A stretch of 38,783 nt of DNA, taken from Propionibacteriales bacterium. GTDB lineage: Bacteria; Actinomycetota; Actinomycetes; Propionibacteriales; Nocardioidaceae. The position numbers and the translations under genes are program-made. The stretch is from assembly GCA_009377795.1 (NCBI GenBank), contig WHTJ01000040.1, forward strand, positions 1-38,783, written 5' to 3'. Below the pieces are notes generated by a model. That model saw nothing but the letters and a program-made list of their open reading frames with translations, ran no database searches and had not been told where the DNA came from. Shown here piece by piece: positions 16,974 through 26,420 of this stretch; position 1 is the stretch's first letter; each line of letters starts with the position of its first letter.

Positions 16974-17366
16974 GATCCGATGCTACGAGACGCCAGGCGC
17001 CGACTCCTGGACGGCCGGAGTCCCTTGTCACTCTCCGCAACCGGTATACGCCACATTGGCGTCTCGACCGGAGTTGATACTGATGATCTAGTTAGCCGTC
17101 CTTTGTCTGATTTAACGCGCCCGTAAAACGAACGAAGAATCGCCGGCCGCTCCCGTCGGAGACCTCGCGGGTGACCAATTCCCGACCTCCACGGCGGGCG
17201 GTTCTCCCGATTTCGCGGCGGCGGAGACCGAGCGCACCTCCTGCCGCGGGAGCTCCGGCCGGATCTTGCCCAGCGGACGACGTCAGGCTGCCGAGATCCC
17301 GACGCGTACGAGAATTGCCTATCCACTCATGAAAAAGATTCCGCGCTCGGAAACGCCCTCAAACTG

Positions 17367-17405
17367 GTGCGCACCTCGGCGCCTATAGGTCGCCGAGGTG
17401 CGCAC
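17367..17405. repeat. 39-base near-perfect palindrome
   Basis: Two 15-base arms (17367-17381 and 17391-17405), each containing the palindromic octamer GTGCGCAC, flank the 9-base centre CCTATAGGT. Adding a single A before the centre would make one perfect 40-base palindrome, so this looks like a copy with one base lost. No T-run follows on either side. It may be a dispersed repeat, a cruciform or transcription-stopping hairpin, or a regulator site. Confidence 0.8.
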
Positions 17406-17488
17406 TGTGATGTAACCGTGTCATCACGTTCGGTGTCTAGGACTGAACATGGGCAGTTCATGGTCGCCAACCCGGTGACAGATTACGG

Positions 17489-17505
17489 GTTGCAGCTATT
17501 GCAAC
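17489..17505. promoter_or_regulatory. operator-like inverted repeat upstream of the winged-helix gene
   Basis: GTTGCA (17489-17494) and TGCAAC (17500-17505) form a perfect inverted repeat with a 5-base centre, 162 bases before the regulator start. Size and symmetry fit a dimeric regulator, but no binding protein can be named. Confidence 0.3.
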
Positions 17506-17666
17506 ACGAAGCGCTACATGCCAAGATTTCCGGCAGCACAAAGGTGCACGCAAAACCGATGGCGAGCGGGCTTGGAGGGACCACCGGTGAAGCGGAAATG
17601 GCACAACTGTGCGCAGTGTCCGAGAGCGGAGGGCCACTGCGACAGATGCCCAGGAGACGTGGTGCG

Positions 17667-18245
17667 ATGAGCGCCGGGGAGCAGTCAAGTTCCCGGGCGT
17701 TCGTTCTGTGCGTGGGCGTGTCCGCGGCGCAGCGCGAGGCGATCGCGCACGCACTCGGCGACGATGTGGGCCTGGTGGTCGCGCGGGATGCCGCGTCCGC
17801 ACAGGCGGCGTTGCGGGCGGCGGCCGGCGAGGCGCCGCCGAACATCCGCCCGGTTCCGTCGCCGCTGCCGGAGGACCTGATCCTTGACCGCGGGCCGCTC
17901 TACATCGACCTGGGACGCCGCGAGGCCCGATGGGAGGGCGTGCCCCTGAGCATGCCCGCGCTCTCGCTCGATCTTCTCGCGGCTCTGGCGGAGAACCCCG
18001 GCAAGGCCTGGACCTTCGCCGCACTGACCCAGCAGGTGTGGAACCGCCCCTTCCTCGGCGATACCGAAGCGGTCGTGTCGGCGGTCAAGCGACTGCGCCG
18101 CCAGCTGGCCGAGCAGGCGCCCGGCCTGCAGATCGACTCGGTACGTGGCATCGGCTTCCGGCTGGAGGGGCTCGACACCCCCGATGTCGAGCTCCCGCGC
18201 CAGCGCACCGAGCGACTGGGATTCGCCCGGCCCGTCACCAGCTGA
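17667..18245 (+). CDS. winged-helix (OmpR/PhoB-type) transcriptional regulator
   Basis: A 192-residue DNA-binding protein. Residues about 10-52 look like a shortened receiver-like segment without a clear phospho-acceptor Asp pocket. Residues about 73-168 form the Trans_reg_C winged helix: LSLDLLAAL, WTFAALTQQVW, the recognition-helix region TEAVVSAVKRLRRQL and the wing SVRGIGFRL. No histidine kinase gene is nearby, so it appears to be an orphan regulator, perhaps not controlled by phosphorylation. ATG 17667 follows AGGAGA at about 10 bases. An upstream in-frame extension to 17367 starts inside the palindrome and is rejected. It is convergent with the NADH dehydrogenase gene. Confidence 0.82.
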   Translation: MSAGEQSSSRAFVLCVGVSAAQREAIAHALGDDVGLVVARDAASAQAALRAAAGEAPPNIRPVPSPLPEDLILDRGPLYIDLGRREARWEGVPLSMPALSLDLLAALAENPGKAWTFAALTQQVWNRPFLGDTEAVVSAVKRLRRQLAEQAPGLQIDSVRGIGFRLEGLDTPDVELPRQRTERLGFARPVTS

Positions 18246-18294
18246 GCGAGCGTGGGCACGGGCGGTCGGCGGCCGAGCGATCTCGGCCGGACGG

Positions 18295-19590
18295 TCAGTG
18301 GTTGGCGCGCTCCCACTCGTCGCGCTCGCGGTGCAGTGACCCCAGCGAGACGACCTCGCGGCGGAAGAACAGCGCGAGCGTCCAGTCGAGCACGATGCGG
18401 ATCTTCTTGTTCAGCGTCGGCATCCGCGACATGTGGTACGTACGGTGCATGAACCAGGCGATGATGCCCCTGGCCTTGATGCCGTACACCTGCGCCACGC
18501 CCTTGTGCAGGCCCAGACTCGCCACCGAGCCGGCGTGCCGGTGCCGGTAGTCCTCCAGCGGCGCGCCGCGCAGCGACCTGACGACGTTGTCCGCGAGAAC
18601 CTTCGCCTGCCGTACGGCGTGTTGCGCGCTCGGGCTGCACAGCCTGCCGGGGTTCGCGAGATCCGGTACGGCGGCCGCGTCGCCGGCCGCGAACGCTCCC
18701 GGCATGTCCTCGACCGTGAGATCCGCCCGGGCCCTGACCCGGCCACGGTCGTCCAGCGGAAGGTCCGTCTTGGCCAGGATCGGGTTCGCCTTGACACCCG
18801 CGGTCCACACGATCGTGTCGGCATCGAACTCCTCGCCGCCGGTCAGCACCACCCGGCCGCCGACGACCGACTCCAACCTGGTTTCGAGATGCACCTCGAT
18901 CCCCCGCTTGCGGAGCTGGTCGAGTGTGTACCGCGCCATGTCCTCGTCCACCTCGGGCAGGATGCGAGGGGCCGCCTCCACCAGCACCCACCGCATGTCC
19001 TCGGGCGCCACGTGGCCGTAGTACCGGGTGGCGTAGCGCGCCATGTCCTCCAGCTCGGCCAGCGCCTCGATGCCGGCGTACCCACCGCCGACGAACACGA
19101 ACGTCAGGAGTCGCCGCCGCCGGTCGTCGTCCCGGATCGAGGCGGCGGCGTCCAGCCGCTCGAGGACCCGGTTGCGCAGCGCGATCGCCTCCTCGATCTG
19201 CTGGAACCCGATCGCCTGGTCGGCCAGGCCGGGTATCGGCAGCACGCGGGAGACCGACCCCAAAGCAGAGACGAGGATGTCGTAGCTGAGCTCGTACGTC
19301 GAGCCCTCGGAGGGCTCGATCGTGGCGACCCGGTTCGCGTGGTCGAGCCCGACCAGCCGTCCGGTCACCACGTCGCAGCCGCGGAGCGTACGCCGCAGCG
19401 GCACCACGACGTGGCGCGGCTCCAGGCTGCCCGCCGCGGCCTCCGGGAGGAACGGCTGGTACGTCATGTTCGGCCGGGGGTCGATGACGGTCACGCGCGC
19501 CTCACCGCGGCGCAGCTTGCGCTGTAGCCGCAGGGCGGTGTACATGCCGACGTAACCCCCGCCGGCGATCAGAATGTGCGGAGAGGTCAT
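18295..19590 (-). CDS. ndh: type II NADH dehydrogenase (NDH-2)
   Basis: A 431-residue FAD enzyme of the respiratory chain that passes electrons from NADH to quinone without pumping protons. ILIAGGGYVGMYTAL near the N-terminus binds FAD, a second FVGGGYAGIEALAELED (near residue 165) binds NADH, and AAGDAAAVPD completes the FAD site. The C-terminal 60 residues are basic and amphipathic (FFRREVVSLGSL), fitting peripheral membrane attachment. I prefer ATG 19590 (AAGGTGG 8 bases before) over GTG 19602, four codons upstream. A Rex-like operator overlaps the -35 box of its promoter, so it is probably induced when NADH is high. Confidence 0.9.
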   Translation of the reverse strand: MTSPHILIAGGGYVGMYTALRLQRKLRRGEARVTVIDPRPNMTYQPFLPEAAAGSLEPRHVVVPLRRTLRGCDVVTGRLVGLDHANRVATIEPSEGSTYELSYDILVSALGSVSRVLPIPGLADQAIGFQQIEEAIALRNRVLERLDAAASIRDDDRRRRLLTFVFVGGGYAGIEALAELEDMARYATRYYGHVAPEDMRWVLVEAAPRILPEVDEDMARYTLDQLRKRGIEVHLETRLESVVGGRVVLTGGEEFDADTIVWTAGVKANPILAKTDLPLDDRGRVRARADLTVEDMPGAFAAGDAAAVPDLANPGRLCSPSAQHAVRQAKVLADNVVRSLRGAPLEDYRHRHAGSVASLGLHKGVAQVYGIKARGIIAWFMHRTYHMSRMPTLNKKIRIVLDWTLALFFRREVVSLGSLHRERDEWERANH

Positions 19591-19638
19591 GGGCTTCGCC
19601 ACCTTCGATGCTTGTCATCGACGACAACCTCCACCCTC

Positions 19639-19667
19639 AGCCTAGAATTTCGTGAAGTTTTTCACAA
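19639..19667 (-). promoter_or_regulatory. ndh promoter
   Basis: On the minus strand TTGTGA (19662-19667) and TAGGCT (19639-19644) are separated by exactly 17 bases, giving a plausible sigma-70-type promoter about 48 bases upstream of the ndh start. A short inverted repeat TTGTC/GACAA (19612-19627) lies in the leader. Confidence 0.6.
19650..19667. promoter_or_regulatory. Rex-like redox operator
   Basis: GTGAA-GTTT-TTCAC (19652-19665) with outer bases A66 A67 and T50 matches the Rex operator pattern TGTGAA-n4-TTCACA with one symmetric mismatch (C at 19651). It overlaps the ndh -35 box. Rex in Streptomyces represses respiratory genes, ndh among them, and is released by NADH. The rex gene is not in this window. 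Confidence 0.65.
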
Positions 19668-19676
19668 GCTCGGTGG

Positions 19677-20130
19677 GTGGTGACGTTGCGGTGTCGGCGA
19701 CGGCTGCCCTATCCGCTCGAGGACGTGTGGGCGGCGATCACGGAACCCGACGAACGGGCCGACTGGTTCGGAGCAACCACCATTCGATCCGCGCGAAGGC
19801 GGCGCGATCGACATGGTGCCGAACGAACCGGGGCGGCCCGCGGAGGTGATGCGCGTGAGCGGTGAGATCCTCACCTGGGATCCTCCCCACGTCTTCGAGC
19901 ACACCTGGCGGCAGTCGCACATCGAGGACGGAATCGTGCGATACGAGCTCGAAGCGGCCGGGGACGACACGGTCGTGACGTTCACCCATCGAGGGCTGGG
20001 CCAGGGCACTGCCCAGGACTATCTGCCGGGCAGCGACGCGTTCCTGGATCGCCGGGCGGCTCACCTCGGCGGGCGGGAGATTCCGAACTGGCAGGAACGA
20101 TACGACGAGATCGTTGCCCTCTATACCTAG
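19677..20130 (+). pseudogene. SRPBCC/AHSA1-family gene broken by a frameshift
   Basis: The N-terminal part (GTG 19677; LPYPLEDVWAAITEPDERADWF) is in one frame and the rest (FDPREGGAID, then VSGEILTWDPPHVFEHTW to the stop at 20130) is in another. Restoring one base at about 19770 gives a continuous reading DWFG-EQPPFDPREGG and a protein of about 151 residues, the normal size for START-like SRPBCC/AHSA1 proteins, which bind hydrophobic ligands. Such genes often sit beside an ArsR regulator, which is absent here. Either a real inactivating one-base deletion or a sequencing error would explain it. It is divergent from ndh. Confidence 0.75.
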
Positions 20131-20153
20131 GCTGGACCGCACTCCGAGCGCGG

Positions 20154-20996
20154 CTACCCGACCCCCGCGAACATCCGCGCTCGGGTGAAGACCGCGTCCA
20201 GCATCTCCTCGGTGAGTTTCCCGGTGAAGGTGTTCTGCTGGCTCGGGTGATAGCTCCCGAGCAACGTGACCTCGTTCCCGCCGGGCGCGGAGATCGCGGC
20301 CTCGGCGGCGTGCCCGAAGCGGGGCCGGGGCCGCGGTACGTCGTACCCGAGCGCGCGCAGCGTGCGCAGCGCGGAGTTCCAGGCGTACGACCCCAGGCAC
20401 ACGATGACCTGCATGGACGGCGCCAGCAGCTCAAGCTCCCGGGTCAGCCAGGGGGCGCACGCGTCGCGTTCCTCGATCGTGGGCTTGTTGTCCGGTGGGG
20501 CGCATCGCACCGCGGCGGTCACCCGTGTGCCGATCAGCCGCTGGCCGTCGCCGGCGTGCTCGCTGGCCGCCCGGGCGGCCAGGCCGGCCCGATGCAGCGC
20601 CGCGAACAGCCAGTCGCCGGAGCGGTCGCCGGTGAAGATCCGGCCGGTGCGGTTGCCGCCATGGGCCGCGGGCGCGAGTCCGAGCAAGACGATGCGCGCG
20701 TCGTCATCGCCCCAGCCGGGGACCGGACGGCCCCAGTAGGGCTCGCCGGCGAACGAGCGGCGCTTCCTCCGCGCCACGTCCTCACGCCACCCGACCAGCC
20801 GGGGACAGGCCCGGCAGACCGACATCCGGGCACCCAACGAGTCCAGGTCGGCTCCGGTGGCCAGGTCCCGCACCTCGTCCGCGCTGGACGCCACCGGGGT
20901 ACGCCGGGTCGCCGGGTCGTCCGGCCACCCGGCGCCGGCCGGCGCCGGACTCGCGAACAGCTTTCCGGTCACCGGGTGTGGAAGGGACTCAGCCAC
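20154..20996 (-). CDS. uracil-DNA glycosylase, family 5 (UdgB type)
   Basis: A 280-residue base-excision repair enzyme that removes uracil from deaminated DNA, important in GC-rich genomes. Motif GLAPAAHGGNRTGR (106-119) with FTGD is characteristic of family 5, which lacks the polar catalytic Asp/Asn of family 1. Four cysteines (61, 64, 165, 180) are placed to bind the 4Fe-4S cluster. SYHPSQQNT is the second conserved motif. The start is GTG with GGAG just upstream. It is convergent with the SRPBCC gene and separated from ppx by 114 bases holding a direct repeat. Confidence 0.9.
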   Translation of the reverse strand: MAESLPHPVTGKLFASPAPAGAGWPDDPATRRTPVASSADEVRDLATGADLDSLGARMSVCRACPRLVGWREDVARRKRRSFAGEPYWGRPVPGWGDDDARIVLLGLAPAAHGGNRTGRIFTGDRSGDWLFAALHRAGLAARAASEHAGDGQRLIGTRVTAAVRCAPPDNKPTIEERDACAPWLTRELELLAPSMQVIVCLGSYAWNSALRTLRALGYDVPRPRPRFGHAAEAAISAPGGNEVTLLGSYHPSQQNTFTGKLTEEMLDAVFTRARMFAGVG

Positions 20997-21013
20997 CTAC
21001 TCCACCTCGCCGT

Positions 21014-21094
21014 GACCACCGTTTCCCGACCCAATACCCGAAAACCGTGCCGGATCTGGCGCTTCGACCACCGTTTCCCGACCCAATACCCGAA
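21014..21094. repeat. 29-base direct repeat, two copies, period 52
   Basis: The same 29 bases occur at 21014-21042 and 21066-21094 (both begin GACCACCGTTTCCCGA and end CCCGAA), with a 23-base spacer. The bases just after each copy are also partly alike (GTGCCGG and ATGCCGG). They lie in the gap between the glycosylase and ppx genes. Confidence 0.85.
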
Positions 21095-21110
21095 GACGGA
21101 TGCCGGCCGC

Positions 21111-22052
21111 TCACGAGCCCGCCGCCAGCGAGTGGACGATGCCGTCCAGGATGTCGTGCTCGCTGACCACGATCTCCGGATGGTCGGCGCGCGTGGCCAC
21201 GTGCTCGGCGACGCGGGAGAAGATCAGCGCCCCGCATCCGATGACGTCCGCCCGGCCGGGATGCATGAACGGCAGCTCGCGGCGCTCCTCGCGGCTCATC
21301 GCCAGCAGCCGGTCCGCGGCGACACGCACATCGGACACCGCGAGCCTGGCATGGTGGATCCGGCTCGAGTCGTACTCCGGCAGGCCCAGCACCATCGCCG
21401 CCACCGTGGTGATCGTACCCGCGACACCCACCAGCGTCCGCGCCCGCTCGATCGGAACCTCCAGCCCGTCGAGCATCCGGTCGATCTCCGCGGAGACTGC
21501 GGAAATTTCCTCACTGGTAGGCGGATTCGTGTGCAGCAGGCGCTCGGTCAGACGCACTGACCCGATGTCCGCCGACACCGCCGCCATGACCTGCTCGTGG
21601 CCGTCGCCGATCACGAACTCGGTCGATCCGCCACCGATGTCCAGGACAAGGTACGGCGCCTCGACGCCGATCCGCGCAAGACCGGCGGTCGCTCCGGCGT
21701 ACGACAGCCGGGCCTCCTCCTCACCCGTCAGCACCTCGGGCGACACCCCGAGCCGCTCGCGCACACCGGCGGTGAAGACGTCCGCGTTGCTTGCGTCGCG
21801 CGCGGCCGACGTCGCGCAGAACCGAACCGCGACCGCCGAGTGCTCGCGGACCACCCGCGCGTAGTCCTCACAGGCGGCGAAGGTCCGGTCCAATGCCTCG
21901 TCGGCCAGCCGGCCGGTCCGGTCGACGTCCTTGCCGAGGCGCACGATCTCCATCCGGCGTACGACGTCGCGGAACGCGCCGCGATCGTCGTGCTCGGCCA
22001 CCAGCAGCCGGATGGAGTTCGTACCGCAGTCGATTCCGGCGTACGTCGTCAT
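21111..22052 (-). CDS. ppx: exopolyphosphatase/ppGpp phosphohydrolase family (Ppx/GppA)
   Basis: A 313-residue member of the sugar kinase/HSP70 fold. GIDCGTNSIRLLV at the N-terminus is the first phosphate loop, DIGGGSTEF (near 135) the second, and GVAGTITTVAAM the third. It cleaves terminal phosphate from polyphosphate or pppGpp. Length matches the short actinobacterial Ppx proteins, which lack the C-terminal HD domain of E. coli Ppx. The ATG overlaps the stop of the DUF501 gene (ATGA), so it is translationally coupled in the eno-ftsB-DUF501-ppx operon. I reject the longer frame to 22184. Confidence 0.92.
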   Translation of the reverse strand: MTTYAGIDCGTNSIRLLVAEHDDRGAFRDVVRRMEIVRLGKDVDRTGRLADEALDRTFAACEDYARVVREHSAVAVRFCATSAARDASNADVFTAGVRERLGVSPEVLTGEEEARLSYAGATAGLARIGVEAPYLVLDIGGGSTEFVIGDGHEQVMAAVSADIGSVRLTERLLHTNPPTSEEISAVSAEIDRMLDGLEVPIERARTLVGVAGTITTVAAMVLGLPEYDSSRIHHARLAVSDVRVAADRLLAMSREERRELPFMHPGRADVIGCGALIFSRVAEHVATRADHPEIVVSEHDILDGIVHSLAAGS

Positions 22053-22573
22053 TCCGTGCCCTCCGCGGGATCGACACAGAACCCGTCGGCCCACCACTCG
22101 TCCAACCGGCCGAGCGCCTCGTCCCCCAGCGGATTGACCCCCGGCCCCGCGGCCAGCGCGTGCGCGACCAGGACGTGCAGGCACTTGACCCTGGTGGGCA
22201 TGCCGCCAGCGGACACGTCCACGATCTCCGGGACGTCGCTCAGCTCGCGACGCCGCGCCAGGTAGTGCTCGTGGGCCGCGCGATGGCCGGCGGCCAGCTC
22301 CTCGTCCTCTTCCAGCCGCTCAGTCATCCGCCGCATCAAGCCCGACGCCTCGAGCGTGCCGATCAGGGAGGTCGCCTTCGGGCACGTGAGGTAGTACAGC
22401 GTCGGGAACGGCGTGCCGTCGGACAGCCGCGGCCGGGTCTCCACGACGTCGGGAAGCCCGCACGGGCAGCGGTGCGCGACCGCGGCGATGGACCGGGGCG
22501 GACGGCCGAGCTGGCTGGCCACGGCGGCCAGGTCGGCCGGACTCGGGCTCGTGGGCCGGTCAGTCGGCGCCAT
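22049..22573 (-). CDS. DUF501 family protein
   Basis: A 174-residue cytoplasmic protein of unknown function, found almost always between ftsB and ppx in actinobacteria. Conserved features seen are ADLAAVASQLGRPPR at the N-terminus, RCPCGLP, the segment FPTLYYLTCP, and MPTRVKCLHVLVAHAL near the C-terminus with conserved Cys and His. ATG 22573 has GGAGG 10 bases before it and lies inside the end of ftsB (14-base overlap). The frame continues to 22696, but that part is only the ftsB tail read in another frame. Confidence 0.9.
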   Translation of the reverse strand: MAPTDRPTSPSPADLAAVASQLGRPPRSIAAVAHRCPCGLPDVVETRPRLSDGTPFPTLYYLTCPKATSLIGTLEASGLMRRMTERLEEDEELAAGHRAAHEHYLARRRELSDVPEIVDVSAGGMPTRVKCLHVLVAHALAAGPGVNPLGDEALGRLDEWWADGFCVDPAEGTE

Positions 22574-23267
22574 CGCCGCCGTTGCCTCCGGGCCGGTTAC
22601 CTCTGGGGGCTCCGTCTCCGGCCGCGCGGTCGCCGCCGGCCGCTCCGCGATCGCCACCGGGCCTGGCGGCGTCGCCGCCGCGTCCACCATCGGCACCCGG
22701 TCCGAGGCGCCGCGCGGGCTCGTCCTTGCTCTTGGCCCTCGTCGGCAGCGCGGCGCCCGCGACTCGTACGCTGCGAAGCGCCTTATCCCACCATTCCGGC
22801 CCGGGGGCGTCGCCGACGTCCTGCGGGTCGGTCAGCTCGGACGTGACCTCGAGCGGGTCGCCGTTCTCGTCGAGCACCCGGAAGCCGATCTCCCCGGGCA
22901 ACACCCACCCGAACCGCTCACGCGCCTGCGCCTCGATGAACGCAGGGTCCTCCCAGCGCCGCTTCTCCTCCCGCAGAGCCTCGACGGCCTGCTTCCGCTC
23001 GGCGATTTCTGCTTCCAAACCTTGAATTTCCGAGCGCTGCTCGAACCACACCCGAATGCTGGTGGCGTACGAGACGAACAAGACGGCGAGTACGACGAAC
23101 ACGACCGCCGAACGACCGCTCAGCCGCGGACCGCTCCCCGGCTCCTCGACCCTGCCCGCCGAAGCATCGCGACTCGCCTGACTCCGGCGGTCCTGCGGCC
23201 GGCGCCGCCCGGGACCCGGTGGACGGGAACGCCCGCTCCGCCCGCCGTTGCGTCCGGTCTGCGCCAC
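22560..23267 (-). CDS. ftsB: septum formation initiator, FtsB/DivIC family
   Basis: A 235-residue bitopic membrane protein of the divisome. A basic Pro/Arg/Gly-rich cytoplasmic tail (1-50) is followed by one membrane helix (about 53-71, AVVFVVLAVLFVSYATSI), a coiled coil (about 75-105) and the family motif ERFGWVLPGE. The last 70 residues are a low-complexity Gly/Asp/Arg tail, unusually long for the family. It connects FtsQ and FtsL in the septal complex. The GTG lies 6 bases after the enolase stop. No recognisable domain is seen after residue 165. Confidence 0.9.
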   Translation of the reverse strand: MAQTGRNGGRSGRSRPPGPGRRRPQDRRSQASRDASAGRVEEPGSGPRLSGRSAVVFVVLAVLFVSYATSIRVWFEQRSEIQGLEAEIAERKQAVEALREEKRRWEDPAFIEAQARERFGWVLPGEIGFRVLDENGDPLEVTSELTDPQDVGDAPGPEWWDKALRSVRVAGAALPTRAKSKDEPARRLGPGADGGRGGDAARPGGDRGAAGGDRAAGDGAPRGNRPGGNGGDGAD

Positions 23268-23273
23268 CGTGGA

Positions 23274-25619
<2,346 letters not shown>

Positions 25620-25629
<10 letters not shown>

Positions 25630-26312
25630 ATCTGGTCTTCTGGTAGCTCGCTGGTCGGGCCCGGAACACTCATGTCTTCCTTGGCCTCATCGGACACCGG
25701 CTGCGAGAGCGAGCCGGTGCCGGGGTTCGCCTGCTGTGGGTTCAGCACGTTGCCGTAGCGGGGATTCGTCTCCGGATCCAGCTGGGCCAGATGCCGCTGC
25801 GCCACCCTGGAACCGCGCTCCTGCAGGGCCTGCGGGTCCTCCGGCTGTTGTCCCGGGTTGTCGCGCTCGAACGCGATCCTTCCCAGCTCGGCGGTCAGAA
25901 GAGTGTTGCGGGCCAGCCGCCGGGTGATCTCGTCGACCGCCTCCGCCTTGTCCTCCGGTACGCCGTCGAGGTCGAACGGCAGTTGCCGCATCCACTCGTC
26001 CACCTCGGAGTCGGAAAGCGTGAGATCGCGCTTCGCCGCGAGGTCATCGATCGCCGCACCCAGGATCAGCTGGTTGGCCGCGTTCAGCGACGCGATTCGC
26101 AGCGGGAGCGACGCGTTCCCGCCACCCTGCGCGGCCTGGGCCGCCTTCAGCAGCTCGCAGAATCCCTCGGTCGAGTCGGCGAGCTGGTCCTCGGTGATCA
26201 CCGTGTCGCCAACCGTGGCCGCCTCGCCCGGGTGCAGCGAACCGCAGCCGGCGAGGACGGCGGCGCACGCTGCCACCGACAGGCACATGCGAGGAGTACG
26301 ACGGACGTTCAC
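25620..26312 (-). CDS. SurA N-terminal domain-like lipoprotein
   Basis: A 230-residue exported lipoprotein. Residues 1-23 form a signal peptide ending in the lipobox LAGC (Cys23). Residues about 30-180 resemble the chaperone part of SurA (VGDTVITEDQL, helices with SEVDEWMRQL). No parvulin-type prolyl isomerase domain is present, so any role is as a chaperone or structural protein outside the membrane. GTG 26312 follows AAGGGGATGTC. It lies between mfd (108 bases upstream) and mazG (overlapping), a conserved actinobacterial order. Confidence 0.85.
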
Positions 26313-26420
26313 GACATCCCCTTCTGTTCGAGTCCCCAGCCACTGAGGATCGTACGCAAGATCGCCCGGCGATGCGTCAACCGGCCCGGCCCGGCCCCCG
26401 CGCGTCTGGCCATGGCGCCT

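Larger units (their letters stand above)
16974..17666. other. gene-free stretch between the tRNA and the winged-helix regulator
   Basis: About 690 bases without a convincing gene. Bases 17040-17130 and 17320-17345 are AT-richer than the surroundings. Open frames on both strands lack coding character and recognisable domains. Contents noted: a 39-base near-palindrome (17367-17405), a smaller inverted repeat GTGATG/CATCAC just after it (17407-17427), and an operator-like inverted repeat at 17489-17505. It must hold the tRNA promoter on the minus strand and the regulator promoter on the plus strand. A small RNA is possible but not shown. Confidence 0.5.

Noticed and set aside
16964-17326. A 120-codon minus-strand open frame over the tRNA and gene-free stretch
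   Set aside because: It includes the tRNA 5' end, has no recognisable domain and its composition is not that of the neighbouring genes.
21014-21094. CRISPR array
   Set aside because: Repeat and spacer sizes (29 and 23) look similar to one, but there are only two repeats, no further units and no cas gene nearby.
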